Shown: positions 48,038 through 59,765 of the stretch, in pieces
Layout: every line of letters begins with the position of its first letter
How positions within the stretch are numbered: the stretch's first letter is position 1
NCBI GenBank assembly: GCA_028023455.1
Contig: JAQFVV010012398.1
Location: 7,462,682 to 7,526,681, forward strand
Direction of reading: 5' to 3'
Source: Epiperipatus broadwayi
Lineage: Eukaryota > Onychophora > Udeonychophora > Euonychophora > Peripatidae
DNA length: 64,000 bases
The notes under the pieces: generated by a model
What the model saw: only the letters and a program-made list of their open reading frames with translations
The model's database searches: none
What the model was told of the DNA's origin: nothing
Program-made: the position numbers and the translations under genes

Positions 48038-50689
48038 ATGAAAGCACACCAAACAGTAATTCAGAAGTCGGTGAGTTATTAAAGAATTAAAATTTCAATA
48101 GGACAAGCTAATATATCGGAATTTGGGATAGATAATCCACACGAATGGCCCTTTCATGTGCTTCAATTACAAAATTATTTTAAGTTAAATAATATTATTG
48201 AAAATGACAGGAAAGTAGCAGCATTATTATGTTTGTCAGGTAGAAAAGTTATTGAAATAGTAAGCAAATTGTATAATGGTCAAGTTACAGATAGTAGTAA
48301 CTATGATGAGCTGGTTCAAAGACTAACAGATTATTTTAGCCCAAGATCATCGAAGTATTTAGCTAGGTTAAAATTGAGGAACTGCAAACAAGATAAACTG
48401 GAATCGATTAAAGAATATGATATTGTTCTACGCCAATTAGCAAAGAATTGTGAGTATGGTGACTTTGTGGAACAAATTCTTATTGATCAGTTATTATGGG
48501 AAATGAAGGATGATAAATTGTGTCAATCATTATTAATTGAAACTCAGATAACATATTATAACGATCGAAATGCAAGTGGAGATCGAATCTAACCGCAAAA
48601 ACATATCTGCTCTACGGGGCACCATCTAGGCATTGAAATCTAGAAAAATTTATAGAGTAGGCAGATACGCGCTGTTAAGATTCCACTTTATTTAAATATT
48701 CCGATCGTTAGCCCAAGTCACTAGCTCAGCGGAGACGCAGAGATAAAAATCTATATCTTAATTTATATCTTAAATATCAATAAATAAAAGCCACTGCCAG
48801 AAATTAACACCTAAAAATATTTATTTACGCACATATAAAATAACATTTAAATTTTGAGGAATAAGTTTAACATTTTAGATTTTTATATTAACTTTTAATT
48901 TTACATTTAACTAAGTTTCGATGAGTTTAATATTTTATTTAGATAGTCAAGTATGAATAGACTACATAGATCTGCATTTGAAAAGAAAATATTCTTCCCT
49001 GATTTAACCTTAGGCAACAAATTTCGCAACCAAACTGGTGCCAATCCATCTGATACATTCATGTATTCAATGTAGCATGATATGACAACACAAAATACTA
49101 TACTGTCAGGAATGTACATCTGAACAATAAGTAGAAATAGAGAAGACATTGACTCTCCACCAACAGGAATGTGACATCTGTTGGCAAGTAGAACAATAAA
49201 CAAAAAACTCCATAGGAATGGACTGTGGTCTTCTGCCAACTTACAAACCCATCCATAGGCAAACAGAGGGTGTGTGACGTATATCTATAATCCTGCCCAT
49301 AGCAGACCTCATACTACATATACAATTACACAAATATATCCAATCCATTGAACCAATTCAACTACAAAATGAATAACCTAAGATTACCCTCCCTTAATAT
49401 AACTTTACAAAACTATATAGCCATTCACGCCCGACTTAAATTTAACATTTAAATATGTTCGCACAGATTATTTTTATAAATTTGCTTTTAAAATGTTAAG
49501 TATAGATCAGCTGCACAGATTCCACGGTCAAAAACATCCAAATTAAACACAATTGATCAAAATACAAAATCATCGATCATGTCAATTGCAAAGGGAATAC
49601 ACAAGGCTTCGTGGCATTCATCGTAAGATGCCAGCATTAACCTCGTTGACCTATATATTCCAATCGACTGTGAAAACCACAACATAATCAACCGCTAACG
49701 AATCTATGCAACGTCTATACCCAACTTAAATGTAATGCATTTAATAATTTCTACAATAAATATTACTACAAATAAAAATAATAAAATGGAAATGATTTTA
49801 GCAAAACTTAACTATATAAATTTAAACAATCAATTATTAATTTGAAAATCAAATAAGAGTTCATTTTAAAATTTAAATTAGCTAAATCTTTAAAAAAAAT
49901 CAATGACGAAAGTTCTTAATTACTTTTTTTTGGTTGTTGTTAATTTGTAAAGTTCATAGCTCACGGTAGAAGAGTCCAGGTTTCTGCTTTTAATTCCCAC
50001 GATGCCTCCATTGAAAGATAATGTTCTGGAGATGGCAATAGCTGGTTCAAGGTATCACAGTCTTTTCATTTTTCCTTTTTAAATAGAGAGTGTAGTATGT
50101 GCATCCTACCACCTCTCAAACACACAACGCTGGAACTGCCCAAAAAAACTGTATTTCCCTTTTTATATTATCCACACAGATTCAATCAACAAAATGTCAC
50201 TAATCCATCACTTTCGTTAGGGTCCGAGCCAAGGCTTAGTGCTTCCATTGATCAAGCTAATTTCTCTTTTTTTTCTTATCTATCTTTCATCAGATCATTT
50301 TAATTATACAAGAGCCCACAGCTAGCTTGCTTTTCAAACAATTTATAAACAATCATTTCCATTTACAGATTACAAGAATTAATTAATACCTGTTTTTATT
50401 TTTAAATCTTATACTTCTTTTTTTTATAAAAAAGTACGTTCAAATACTTATTTATTTGTTTTTTTAAAAAAAAATATTTTTAAAGTTTGGCATCTGTGCG
50501 AATGTATATACATTTAACAAACATTTTAATTTTAGCGTTTAGTTTTTTACTTTTATTTGTGAACTTTTAAGTTTTTATTTTAAATTAATGTAACGACATA
50601 TTTATATATCGTTGCAATATGAAGGTGCTATTCAAAAGGGAATAGTATGCGAATCAGTGGTAGAACAAGCTTTAGCTTTTTCAAATTAA
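48038..50689 (+). pseudogene. Gypsy gag (capsid part), split by an LTR insertion
   Basis: The frame starts at ATG 48038, meets a stop at 48080, then runs open to 48556. It shows a capsid-like pattern: HEWPFHVLQLQNYF, ALLCLSGRKV, YDELVQRLTDYFSPRSSKY, ESIKEYDIVLRQLAKNCEYG. At 48557 a 2,060-bp element interrupts it. On the far side, the frame resumes at 50617 in phase if one copy of the 4-bp target duplication is discounted, and reads GAIQKGIVCESVVEQALAF before a stop at 50687. Gag forms the particle; this copy is dead through the stops and the insertion. Confidence 0.88.
48557..50616 (-). mobile_element. Nested solo-LTR-like insertion in gag (2,060 bp)
   Basis: Bounded by ATAT at 48553-48556 and 50617-50620. 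On the minus strand it begins TGCAACGATATA and ends TCGATCGTTATA, which fits degraded TGYAACGAT...ATCGTTRCA LTR ends. On the minus strand an AATAAA lies near 48687 and a GC-richer block follows to the end, as in R-U5. No tRNA site, gag or pol is present. The 48907-49239 minus open frame has no ATG and no motif. The class is inferred from end structure and length. Confidence 0.7.
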
Positions 50690-51448
50690 ATGAAGGAAAA
50701 CTCTAGGAATAATATTTTTAAATTAGAGAGAAAGTATAAGGATTGTACTAAAGAAAGAAAAAGTTTCGAAATAAAATGTTTTTGTTGTGGAAAAGTAGGT
50801 CATTTGTCTAAAAGCTGCAAATGGAGGAATGAAAAATGTTACAACTGTGAGGGCAAAGGTCATTTAGCAGCAGTGTGCAAAAAACCTAAACAAAAACCTG
50901 AATATGGTAAAGATCAGAAACAGTGGAAAACAATAATTAAAAGAAATATCTTAAAAAATGAGCAGGATCAATTAATGCTACAGATTAAGTTAAGTAACAA
51001 AAGAGTAGAAATGGAAATAAATAGTGGCTCTGGAATTTCTTTAATATCCATGAAAAAGTGGAAGGAAATATCCACAGATAGCCCTCAGATTAAAATACAG
51101 AAAGCTAACATTAATGTTAGAGATGTAAATGGGAGCCCAATCAAGTTAATTGGGAAATCCAAAGTAATAGTTGGTTTTAAAAATAAAAACTACAAATTAC
51201 CTATATATATAGTAGATAAAGATATTAGTCCATTAATAGGAAGAAACTGGTTTAAAGACTTAGGCATTAAAATTAATGTAGTTAAAAAGGTCTCCGTTGA
51301 AAAAGAAATGATAGAGTTATATCCGAATTTATTTACCGAAGATTTAGATTTGATAAAATCAAAGCCCATTGACTTGCACTTAAATGAAAATGCTAAACCG
51401 GTTATTTGTAAACCAAGAAAAATACCATTTCCCAAAGGCAGTTACTAG
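50690..51448 (+). pseudogene. Gypsy zinc knuckles and protease
   Basis: In the same frame as gag after one stop. Residues 30-43 are CFCCGKVGHLSKSC and 50-63 are CYNCEGKGHLAAVC, two CCHC knuckles that would bind genomic RNA. An aspartic protease fold follows: the active-site triad region reads EINSGSGISLI at 109-119, with Asn in place of the catalytic Asp, and PLIGRNWF near residue 181 matches the protease C-terminal LLGRDWL-type box. The frame then enters the RT N-terminus (IDLHLNENAKPVICKPRKIP) and breaks at about 51440. The Asp-to-Asn change (GAT to AAT) alone should abolish proteolysis. Confidence 0.9.
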
Positions 51449-52665
51449 AGAAAAAAATAGAAGCGTTAGTTAAAAAAGACATGTTATCCCCAATCGAGGA
51501 GGTGGATTGGGCCATGCCAATTGTTGTGTTAACAAAATCAGATGAAAAAATTAGGCTGTGTGGAGATTATAGAACAACAGTAAATAAGTATCTTAATAAA
51601 GGTGCTTACCCGGTGCTGAATATATGTGAGATTCTCAGTAATCTAGCTAAAGCAAAAAATTTTGCGAAATTGGATTTAAATTCAGCATATCACCAACTAA
51701 AAGTTACGATAATACAGCTAGGTTATTGGCAATTATGACCCCTTTCGGATTATTCAAATGTAATCATCTCCCTTTTGGAATTACATCAGCTCCAAATATA
51801 TTTCAAGCAAAAATAAATTCAATATTACAAGGCTTGGAAGGAGTGATGCCATATTATGATGACATTTTGATTACTGTGACATCACCGGAGAAATTAAGAA
51901 GTAAAATTCAGAAAGTATGCAAAAAACTAAATAACACAGAGATAAAATTAAATGTTAAAAAATGTGTTTGGGAAACTGAAGATTTAAAGTTCTTAGGCCA
52001 TCTTATTTCGGAAAAAGGGAAAAGTCTGTTAACTGATAAAATTAGGGTAGTTAAAGATGTTCCAAGCCCAATAAATGTCAAACAACTTCAAGCTTTCCTA
52101 GGTTTGATTAATTTTTTCGAACCTTTTCTAAAGAACAAAGTGATGGTTGCAACTCCTCTATACAAACTGCTATGCAAAGATCAGAAATGGATTTGGAATA
52201 CCGAATATGAAAAAGCATTTAAAGCAATTAAGGAATTGTTAACCTCTAGTAGCTTATTAGTGCATTTTGATAGCGACAAAGACATCATGATTACTACAGA
52301 TGCATCACAATATGGAATCGGAGCAGTTTTAGTGCATCAAATAGATGGTCATGAATGTCCTTTAGCTTATGCTTCTCGGACTTTGTCTAAAGCTGAAAAA
52401 AATTATAGTCAGCTGGACAAAGAAGCTTTGGCAGTTATGTTTGCTGTGAAAAAATTTCACCAGTTTATTTATGAATAAAAATTTAAATTAGTAACAGATC
52501 ACAAACCTTTGTTAGGGATTATAGGAAAAGATCATCCAATGCCAGAGCATTTAAGTCCATGCATGCTCAGATGGGCTAATACACTTACTGCTTACGATTT
52601 CAATCTAAAATATCAAAAAGGAAAGATATTTTCTCATGCGGACGCTCTATCCAGAGTGCCCTGAA
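51449..52665 (+). pseudogene. Gypsy reverse transcriptase and RNase H
   Basis: Frame 51449-51715 has DWAMPIVVLTKSDEKIRLCGDYR and the motif A region FAKLDLNSAYHQ. After a small shift near 51715 the frame runs 51726-52478 with PFGITSAPNIFQ (motif B), YYDDILI (motif C, residues 43-46; YVDD is usual, YYDD is a common variant) and LKFLGHLISEKG. RNase H follows with TDASQYGIGAVL (D192) and LDKEALAV (E233). A stop at 52476 is followed in frame by KLVTDHKPLLGI and the ...HADALSRVP end typical of gypsy RNase H at about 52662. It copies element RNA and removes the RNA strand; the breaks make it non-functional. Confidence 0.93.
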
Positions 52666-53940
52666 ATAATGACAACTATGAAACTGATATGGAAGTTAAT
52701 CATATTGACAATATGAAATCACAAGTCATAAATAGTAAAGTAGTTCAAACATGGACAAATGAAATTGACGGGTATGCGTTGCTTAAGAAATATATAAGCA
52801 AAGGCTGGCCTAATAAAAAAACCTGAAAATTTAGCAATGGGGTTTTGGGTCAATAGAGACCAATTGTCAGTCTGTAAAGGGTGTATTAATATGGGAGACA
52901 GAGTAGTTATATCTCCTATAGGGAGAATGAAAATTCTAGAACTTTTGCATCAGGAGCACCCAGGCATTGTGCGAGCTAAAGCTCTAGCTCAGAGTTATAT
53001 TTGGTGGCCACAGATAAGTAATGATATTGAAAAGTATATTAAGAAATGTGATAAATGTAGGTCTGAAATAGCTCTGCCAAATAAACAATATTCTTCTTGG
53101 CCTAAACCAATATATCCATGGCAAAGACTGCATATAGACCATGAGGGTCCAATAGAGGAAGAAATTATTTAATTTTAATCGATGCTTTCTCTAAATTGTT
53201 AGAATGTCACGAGGTTAAAAATACGAGTGCAAATGAAACAATAAAATGTTTAACAGACATATTTTATATACATGGATTTCCACAAGTAATTATCTCAGAC
53301 AACAGAACTGGATTTGTGAGTGAAGAACTAAAAATACAATTTGGGAAATGGGACATCAAACATGTATTTACACCTCTTACCACCCTGAATCAAATGGTTT
53401 AGCAAAAAATGTGGTAGGGCAAGTGAAGAAATATTTAAGAAAAAACAAAAAATACCGATATGAAAAACATCTTACAGGAATTCATGATGTATCAACATAT
53501 AACTCCATCAACAACGACTGAAAAATCGCCAGCTGAAATGTTATTCAGTCAGAAAATACAAACTAATTTAGATTTTTTGCGACCTGATACACATGTATAT
53601 AAATATAATCAAGACCCAGTGAAAAAATTTAACATTGGAGACATGGTAATATTCAGAGATATACTACGTAAACAATGGGTTAATGAAAAAATTGAATGGG
53701 CATGATCAAAGCAAATTTATGATATTAAAGACGAAAATGGAATTATATATAAGCGTCACAAAAATCATATTCGTAAAAGTGAAGATGACATACAACTAGA
53801 TATGTTCCAGCAGTTTCAACATGCAAATGAAAAGAATTTAGATAAACAGATGCTACTGACCAACATCCAAGTAGATGCAGTAGAAGAGGATAAAATACAG
53901 ACAGACCAATACAATGTAAAAGAAGACCTTTGTACTTAAA
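52666..53940 (+). pseudogene. Gypsy integrase
   Basis: A spacer with stops leads into 52837-53172, which has the zinc-binding H-H-C-C module (LLHQEHPGIVRAKALAQSYI ... CDKC) and the first catalytic Asp in RLHIDHEGP. A shift near 53165-53195 leads to the second Asp in IISDNRTGF, where Arg replaces the usual Gly. The glutamate box YHPESNG (about 53376) is in yet another frame. The C-terminal part returns in the frame of 53460-53705 (ITPSTTTEKSPAEMLF; NIGDMVIFRD), has a TGA at 53703 and continues with IYKRHKNHIRKS, resembling the gypsy integrase tail. Integrase would insert the DNA copy; several frame breaks make it dead. Confidence 0.9.
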
Positions 53941-53974
53941 AGAATATGTATAAGACGGATAAACCATAACTTCT

Positions 53975-53990
53975 GGAGTGGGGGAGGAAT
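53975..53990 (+). other. Polypurine tract of the gypsy element
   Basis: GGAGTGGGGGAGGAAT ends directly before TGTTATG, the start of the 3' LTR. Confidence 0.85.
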
Positions 53991-54452
53991 TGTTATGTTG
54001 TAGTATGATTAATATTAAGAAAAATACGTGTGAAACTGTGTGTACTCCAGAAGTTAAAAGTGTTAAATAATTACATGTGAAAGTAAACGAGTTGATTTAA
54101 TAAAAACGAAAATTAGAAATTACAAATGGTTTTTCATATATATATTTTATAAAAAGCAAGGTGTAAAATATGATGGAAGATCCGAATAAATAATTAATTA
54201 AATGAAGGAGTAAAAATGTAAAGAACAATTTAATTAATTAGTTCAGAAATAATCCCAGAATACTTTTGCGAATGAAATTGATAAGGAATAAACAATAGAA
54301 CAAAAAGTAGATACAATCTAGTGGGAAAAAAGTCAAGTCAGCATCAGTCCTGTTTTTCTGAGAGACTTATGTGTAGCATGAATTTCGGAACAGGACCAAT
54401 GATGGGAGGAGAACCAGATATTTGGGTTTGAAGGTACTAAAGACCACCTAGG

Positions 54453-55849
54453 TGTAATGTTTATTTATATACGTTGCAAATATATTGGCATTTGGTAAAA
54501 GCTAAAAAATAAAAGTAAATTTAGATTTTTTTTTGACTAATTTTTTTTTAAAAAAAATAATGTACAATGAAAGTTAAATTATTCTTTCGTTTTTTTTTAT
54601 GTAATTAGAAATAGAAGTTAGAATTGGAGAGAACAAAAGACACAAATTACCAATCTAGATAAGAGAAAGTAAAAATATTTCAACTAATTAAAGATGGCAG
54701 AATTATGCTGAAAAAAATAGAGACTTTGTAACATAAATTTTGTAAAGAATATATAAGATTATCAACGGATATTTTGACAAACGAAAGATATGCGCAGAAG
54801 TCGGAAAACTGGGCCGCTAGAGAGTATAAAAGGCAGAGATCAGTTTGAAGAATGTCTTGGTTTAGCTGATATTCTTTTGGTTGGTTTTGGATTAGAGAAT
54901 CCAGACCACTCTATGATGAAAAAGTTATTCATACGAGAGTAGACCGGAGCTTTAGCTGACATCATTACCGATGGACACCAGAGAAGCTTATGCGACTAGC
55001 CTATGGAACCAGCACCAAGATCAACTAATAATCAAAGGCTGTGAGCTCAATTCAACCCCGAAAAAATATGCATAGTTATCTACAACCTTCGTGAATTCAC
55101 AAAACTTACCGGTAAATTAAGAATAAATTTTCCTGATAGTGACTTAAAAGTTTGCAAACAATTATTTATCTAAGCTTAGACTACCATCCTGATATAGACT
55201 TTTCTTTTCGTATTCAAGAGACTTTCTAATAAAGAATTTTATACAAGATCTTGAGACAGTATTAAATTGCTTTAATTGCTTAATCTAACTGTTTTTGTTA
55301 ATCGATTCATTATCTGGATTAGTGTGTGTGTATTTTACTGTTTAGTTAATTCGTAATTTAACTTATAAATATTTTTAGTTTGTTAGAATAAAAGAGATTT
55401 TACTTTTATCAACCTTTTCATTGTGCGTTATTAATAATAGTTATTTTTTTTTTAGTATTAAATTTATTATTAGTTTAATAAGATTTAAAACGGAATTTAC
55501 CTTGCCAATATGTTTAAACAAGCCCAGGAATAATAATCAAAAAGGAGAAAATAATTCTCGTTATGGTATGATGTAATACCGATTAGTTTAAAAGTATTTT
55601 TTTTTATTTGTGAGATGTTATATGATGATTTCAGCGAATTCTTAGGAATTCTGGCACCCCGATTAAATAAATTAAAAGCTGATTTCATCAATAGCACAAT
55701 TCTCAACAATTAATATGCCAAGTTGATCAGGAAATATAGCTATGTTTTTAGAATAGAAATATAACTTTCTTCTTTTTTGACATAGCTTGATCAACTCACG
55801 TGCAGTTTATATTAGCGTGTAGAGGCCTAGCAAAACGGAAAACGTTATA
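54453..55849 (+). mobile_element. Nested solo-LTR-like insertion in the 3' LTR (1,397 bp)
   Basis: Flanked by TAGG at 54449-54452 and 55850-55853. Ends are TGTAATG and CGTTATA, near-inverted, compatible with an original TGTAACG...CGTTACA. It contains a promoter-like GAGTATAAAAGGCAGAG (TATA box at 54825) and an AATAAA at 55387, in the order U3-R-U5 on the plus strand. No coding region. The 55497-55709 minus frame is chance. It is the youngest layer at this position. Confidence 0.75.
54825..54833 (+). promoter_or_regulatory. TATA box of the nested solo LTR
   Basis: TATAAAAGG within a locally GC-richer block (GGGCCGCTAGAGAG upstream). About 560 bp downstream is an AATAAA, as expected for an LTR promoter and polyadenylation pair. 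Confidence 0.5.
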
Positions 55850-56182
55850 TAGGGTAATTATACAGACTATACCTGTCTTATTATTATTTTTGTAAGCCTT
55901 ACAGGCACTAGTAAACTACTGATAATCCTGTTTATAAATGCTTGTTAATTTTTATACTAATAAAATCTTGTATCTATTAAGTGGGATATCTTAATTTCAT
56001 GCAATAAAGTTATAGTTACTTGAATTGGGTGTAAACGATTATTTTTCGTAAGTAACATTAAATCAAGTACATCACAACTATTTAGGTGGATTTTTTAGTA
56101 TGTGGATGTGACAAATGGCAATGGACATGGAAATGTAATTAAAAAGTAAAATCTATCCTTGTTACAAAAACTAAAATATATT

Positions 56183-56951
56183 TCTTTTAACCGCCTCTTA
56201 CAAGGCATCTCGTCGACATCTGACATCACTCTAATTCTGCTAGTTTTAATGGTAGAATATTCGTTTGACAGTTATTGATTAGGTTTTTAAAAGTTCTGTA
56301 AGATGGTGCCCTCTTCCGAATTATTTTACAAGTAAAAAATCAAAAAAACCGCATTTAAAACTAAACAAAGAAGAACCTTGTCGGTGATTGGCTGTCAGCC
56401 AGCTCTCAGCCAAAAAAGACATTCTGATTGGCTGGAAAGAACAAAGAAACTGCCTGATCAAAGAAAATAAAGAAAAACGCTGAGATTTTCATTTCGAATG
56501 TAATTTAAGTATTAAAAAAATATAAAATGAGAAATTAAAATAGGTTTTTAAAAAATATACTAAAAAAACAAAATTATTTTCGAAAAATATTGAAGATTTT
56601 AGTAAAAATATTTAAGATTTTTAGCAAAAAGAAATCTTTACTTTTCCATAACGTAAAATTGAAAAAAAGCGTTTGCGTCAGCACTTTTTTGTTTAAACAT
56701 TCGCTTTATATTTGCCGAAATTGAATATATTTTATAATAAATAAATAGCAATTTATTTTTGAAAAAACTTTCGTTCTCTTTCATAACCTGAAAAATTAGT
56801 AATATACTTTTTATAAACGTATCTGAGTTGAATTTAATATTATAGGCGAATATGTTTTAACAATAGGCTTTGTCTTCAGTTTGTGAGTTGGCCAATTAAA
56901 AGATTTGATTTTTACCTCATACAACCAATAATATAATTAGCGGTTAAAGGA
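56183..56951. mobile_element. piggyBac-type MITE, copy 2
   Basis: Aligns along its length with the MITE at 39881-40627, including GACATTCTGATTGGCTGGAA and the ending GCGGTTAAAGGA. It is flanked on the right by TTAA (56952-56955); the left TTAA is degraded. It has about 20 extra bases in the middle and a slightly altered left end. Confidence 0.88.
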
Positions 56952-56955
56952 TTAA

Positions 56956-58047
<1,092 letters not shown>

Positions 58048-58350
58048 TTATAAATAAAATGTGGCTTAATTCACGGCACATGCACCTTATCCCTTTAGAA
58101 CCAAAAACCGTTTTTTTCCACAAAAAAAAGTGTTTGCAATTTCGACCGCAATAGCATGCAAACCGTATATGTCACAGTTACAGTTTTTTTATTTTTCTCT
58201 GCCATTTTTCTATCTTTTTGTATGTCTAAAAATTTTTTCTGTGCAATGAAAATTAGATTTTTTATAGCAATTTTTGTAAAGTACGTTATTAAAATTTTAT
58301 AAATTTTTTTTCTTTCTAAATTTTATCAATGTTTAAACAAAATAACTGCA

Positions 58351-58744
58351 CAAATGGCTTCTTTCACCGCTGAATGTAATTTTGATTGATTCTGATGAAG
58401 ACTTTTTTGTTTGTGTTTGATTCTGAGGTATCATCATATTTCACCATTAGCCATGAGTATTCAATTCCTGATCTATTTCATTTATTTTTTATACAAAATT
58501 ATATATTTGCAGCTGATCTATTTCATTTATTTTTTATACAAAATTATATATTTGCACTGAAAGCAATAGAGATGTTTCAGAGTGGAAGGCATTACCAAAG
58601 TGGGTTCGTCTGTCACCCGCTGAGTTGAATGCATTTTTTTGTATGATTATTCATGTTTGTACTATATCACGCATACCAAAACTAAAATTTATTTGGTCTA
58701 AAAATGAATATTTGCATCAACGGTACTTGCTAACTTGCTAGAGT
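58351..58744 (+). pseudogene. piggyBac-type transposase N-terminal remnant
   Basis: Several frames carry parts: an acidic start (DSDEDFF, about 58395), LFHLFFIQNYIF (58460-58550, duplicated), then from 58583 WKALPKWVRLSPAELNAFF and IPKLKFIWSKNEYLHQR to a stop near 58742. The W...L...SPAEL...F pattern followed by IWSK resembles the DDE_Tnp_1_7 (piggyBac) N-terminal half. The catalytic aspartates and the C-terminal cysteine-rich finger are not recognisable. Stops near 58384 and shifts near 58570 kill it. Confidence 0.6.
58464..58553 (+). repeat. Exact 45-bp tandem duplication in the transposase remnant
   Basis: CTGATCTATTTCATTTATTT...TTTGCAG occurs twice in a row with almost no difference. 45 bp is 15 codons, so the frame is kept, and the duplication looks recent. 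Confidence 0.9.
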
Positions 58745-58892
58745 TATGACCTGAGATCGATTTTTTGGTATTCTAAATAATTTACAATGCCTCCCAATGC
58801 TGAATCAACAGTCATCATCATCATCTCCCACTGATATATAATAATTGCTTGTAATTCCTTTGGGTTATTTATTTTATTTTATTTACTGTTTT

Positions 58893-59260
58893 TATTCATT
58901 TCATTGTAGGTAAGTTTTTAATTACTTTGAAACATACTTTGCTATTATGGTCTCCTGTGAAATAATGCATAATTTAGCTCACCCTCATGATATTTCAATA
59001 TAGTAATTATTTTTTACACCCATAACTTAGAATTTACTATGTTTTTATTCATTTTATTTTAGAAACAAATTTTTAATTTATTTCATCACATACTATGTTT
59101 TTATTCATTTCATTGTAGATAAGTTTTTAATTAATTTGAAGCATACTTTGCTATTATGGTCTCCTATGAAATAATGCATAATTTAGCTCACTCTTTCTCC
59201 CATGATATTCCAATAATATAGTAATTATTTTTACCTCCATAACTTACACTTTACTAAAGT
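58893..59260. repeat. About 199-bp tandem duplication inside the piggyBac element
   Basis: The block from TATTCATTTCATTGTAGGTAAG (58893) recurs from about 59092 with a few indels, including CATACTTTGCTATTATGGTC in both copies. Confidence 0.85.
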
Positions 59261-59765
59261 TATTACTGTTATTTTTTTTGATACACACTAAAATCTTGCA
59301 TTTCTAATAGATATCCCACATAGAGGGCCTAGAAAAACAACTGCTTGCAAAAATTGAACATATAAGCTGGTTAGTAAAAAAGCGAAACTGAAATTGTCAC
59401 CTTTTGCCACATTACACCAACAAACTGTAACTCAGGTAGGTCATGTTATATATATTTTTTTCTGCATTTTATGATGAATATGATGAAGCTGTCTATGAAA
59501 TTGTAATTTTAGGTTATACATTTCAAAATTGAGAGTTTGTGAACCAATATAAAAATAAAAATTTGAAAAATATCCTTTTTTTTTATTATTTTTTGTGGTA
59601 ATGACTACTTTATCAGCTTCATTACATTCTTTTATATTTGCACTTTATAAAAATGTATATATATATATTTATTTATTGTAATAAATTAGACATTTCATTT
59701 AAAATTGTATGTCCTGTAATTTTTTCTGGGAATTCAAAATGACCATTCAGGTCTCTAAGGATTAA

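Larger units (their letters stand above)
47318..56076 (+). mobile_element. Full-length Ty3/gypsy element with two nested insertions
   Basis: LTRs at 47318-47997 and 53991-56076 enclose gag and pol in the order capsid-like, zinc knuckles, protease, RT, RNase H, integrase, which is the Ty3/gypsy order. A PBS and a PPT are at the expected places. No envelope-like frame is present. About 3.5 kb of its length is two later insertions (48557-50616 and 54453-55849). Multiple frameshifts and stops make it inactive. The outer flanks carry an imperfect 25-bp direct repeat (47293-47317 and 56077-56101), far longer than the 4-6 bp usual for integrase. Confidence 0.93.
53991..56076 (+). repeat. 3' LTR of the gypsy element, interrupted
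   Basis: Positions 53991-54452 and 55854-56076 together match the 5' LTR; 54453-55853 is an insertion plus one target duplication. Without it the LTR is about 685 bp. Confidence 0.92.
58091..59761 (+). mobile_element. piggyBac-type element with degraded ends
   Basis: Left end CCCTTTAGAACC after TTAT (58087-58090); right end, reverse-complemented, TCCTTAGAGACC next to TTAA (59762-59765). TTAA-type target duplication and CCCTTT ends fit the piggyBac superfamily, and a matching transposase fragment lies inside. The 1,671-bp length is short for an autonomous copy, so internal deletion is likely. Confidence 0.7.

Noticed and set aside
48907-49239. 110-codon minus-strand frame inside the nested LTR
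   Set aside because: It begins at TTG, has no family motif and lies in a presumed non-coding LTR.
51190-53967. Minus-strand frames at 51190-51435 and 53743-53967
   Set aside because: Antisense shadows of the gypsy pol region, which has clear domains on the plus strand.
47318-56076. The gypsy element as an endogenous retrovirus
   Set aside because: No envelope-like frame follows integrase; the gag-pol layout with short 3' leader fits a plain Ty3/gypsy retrotransposon.
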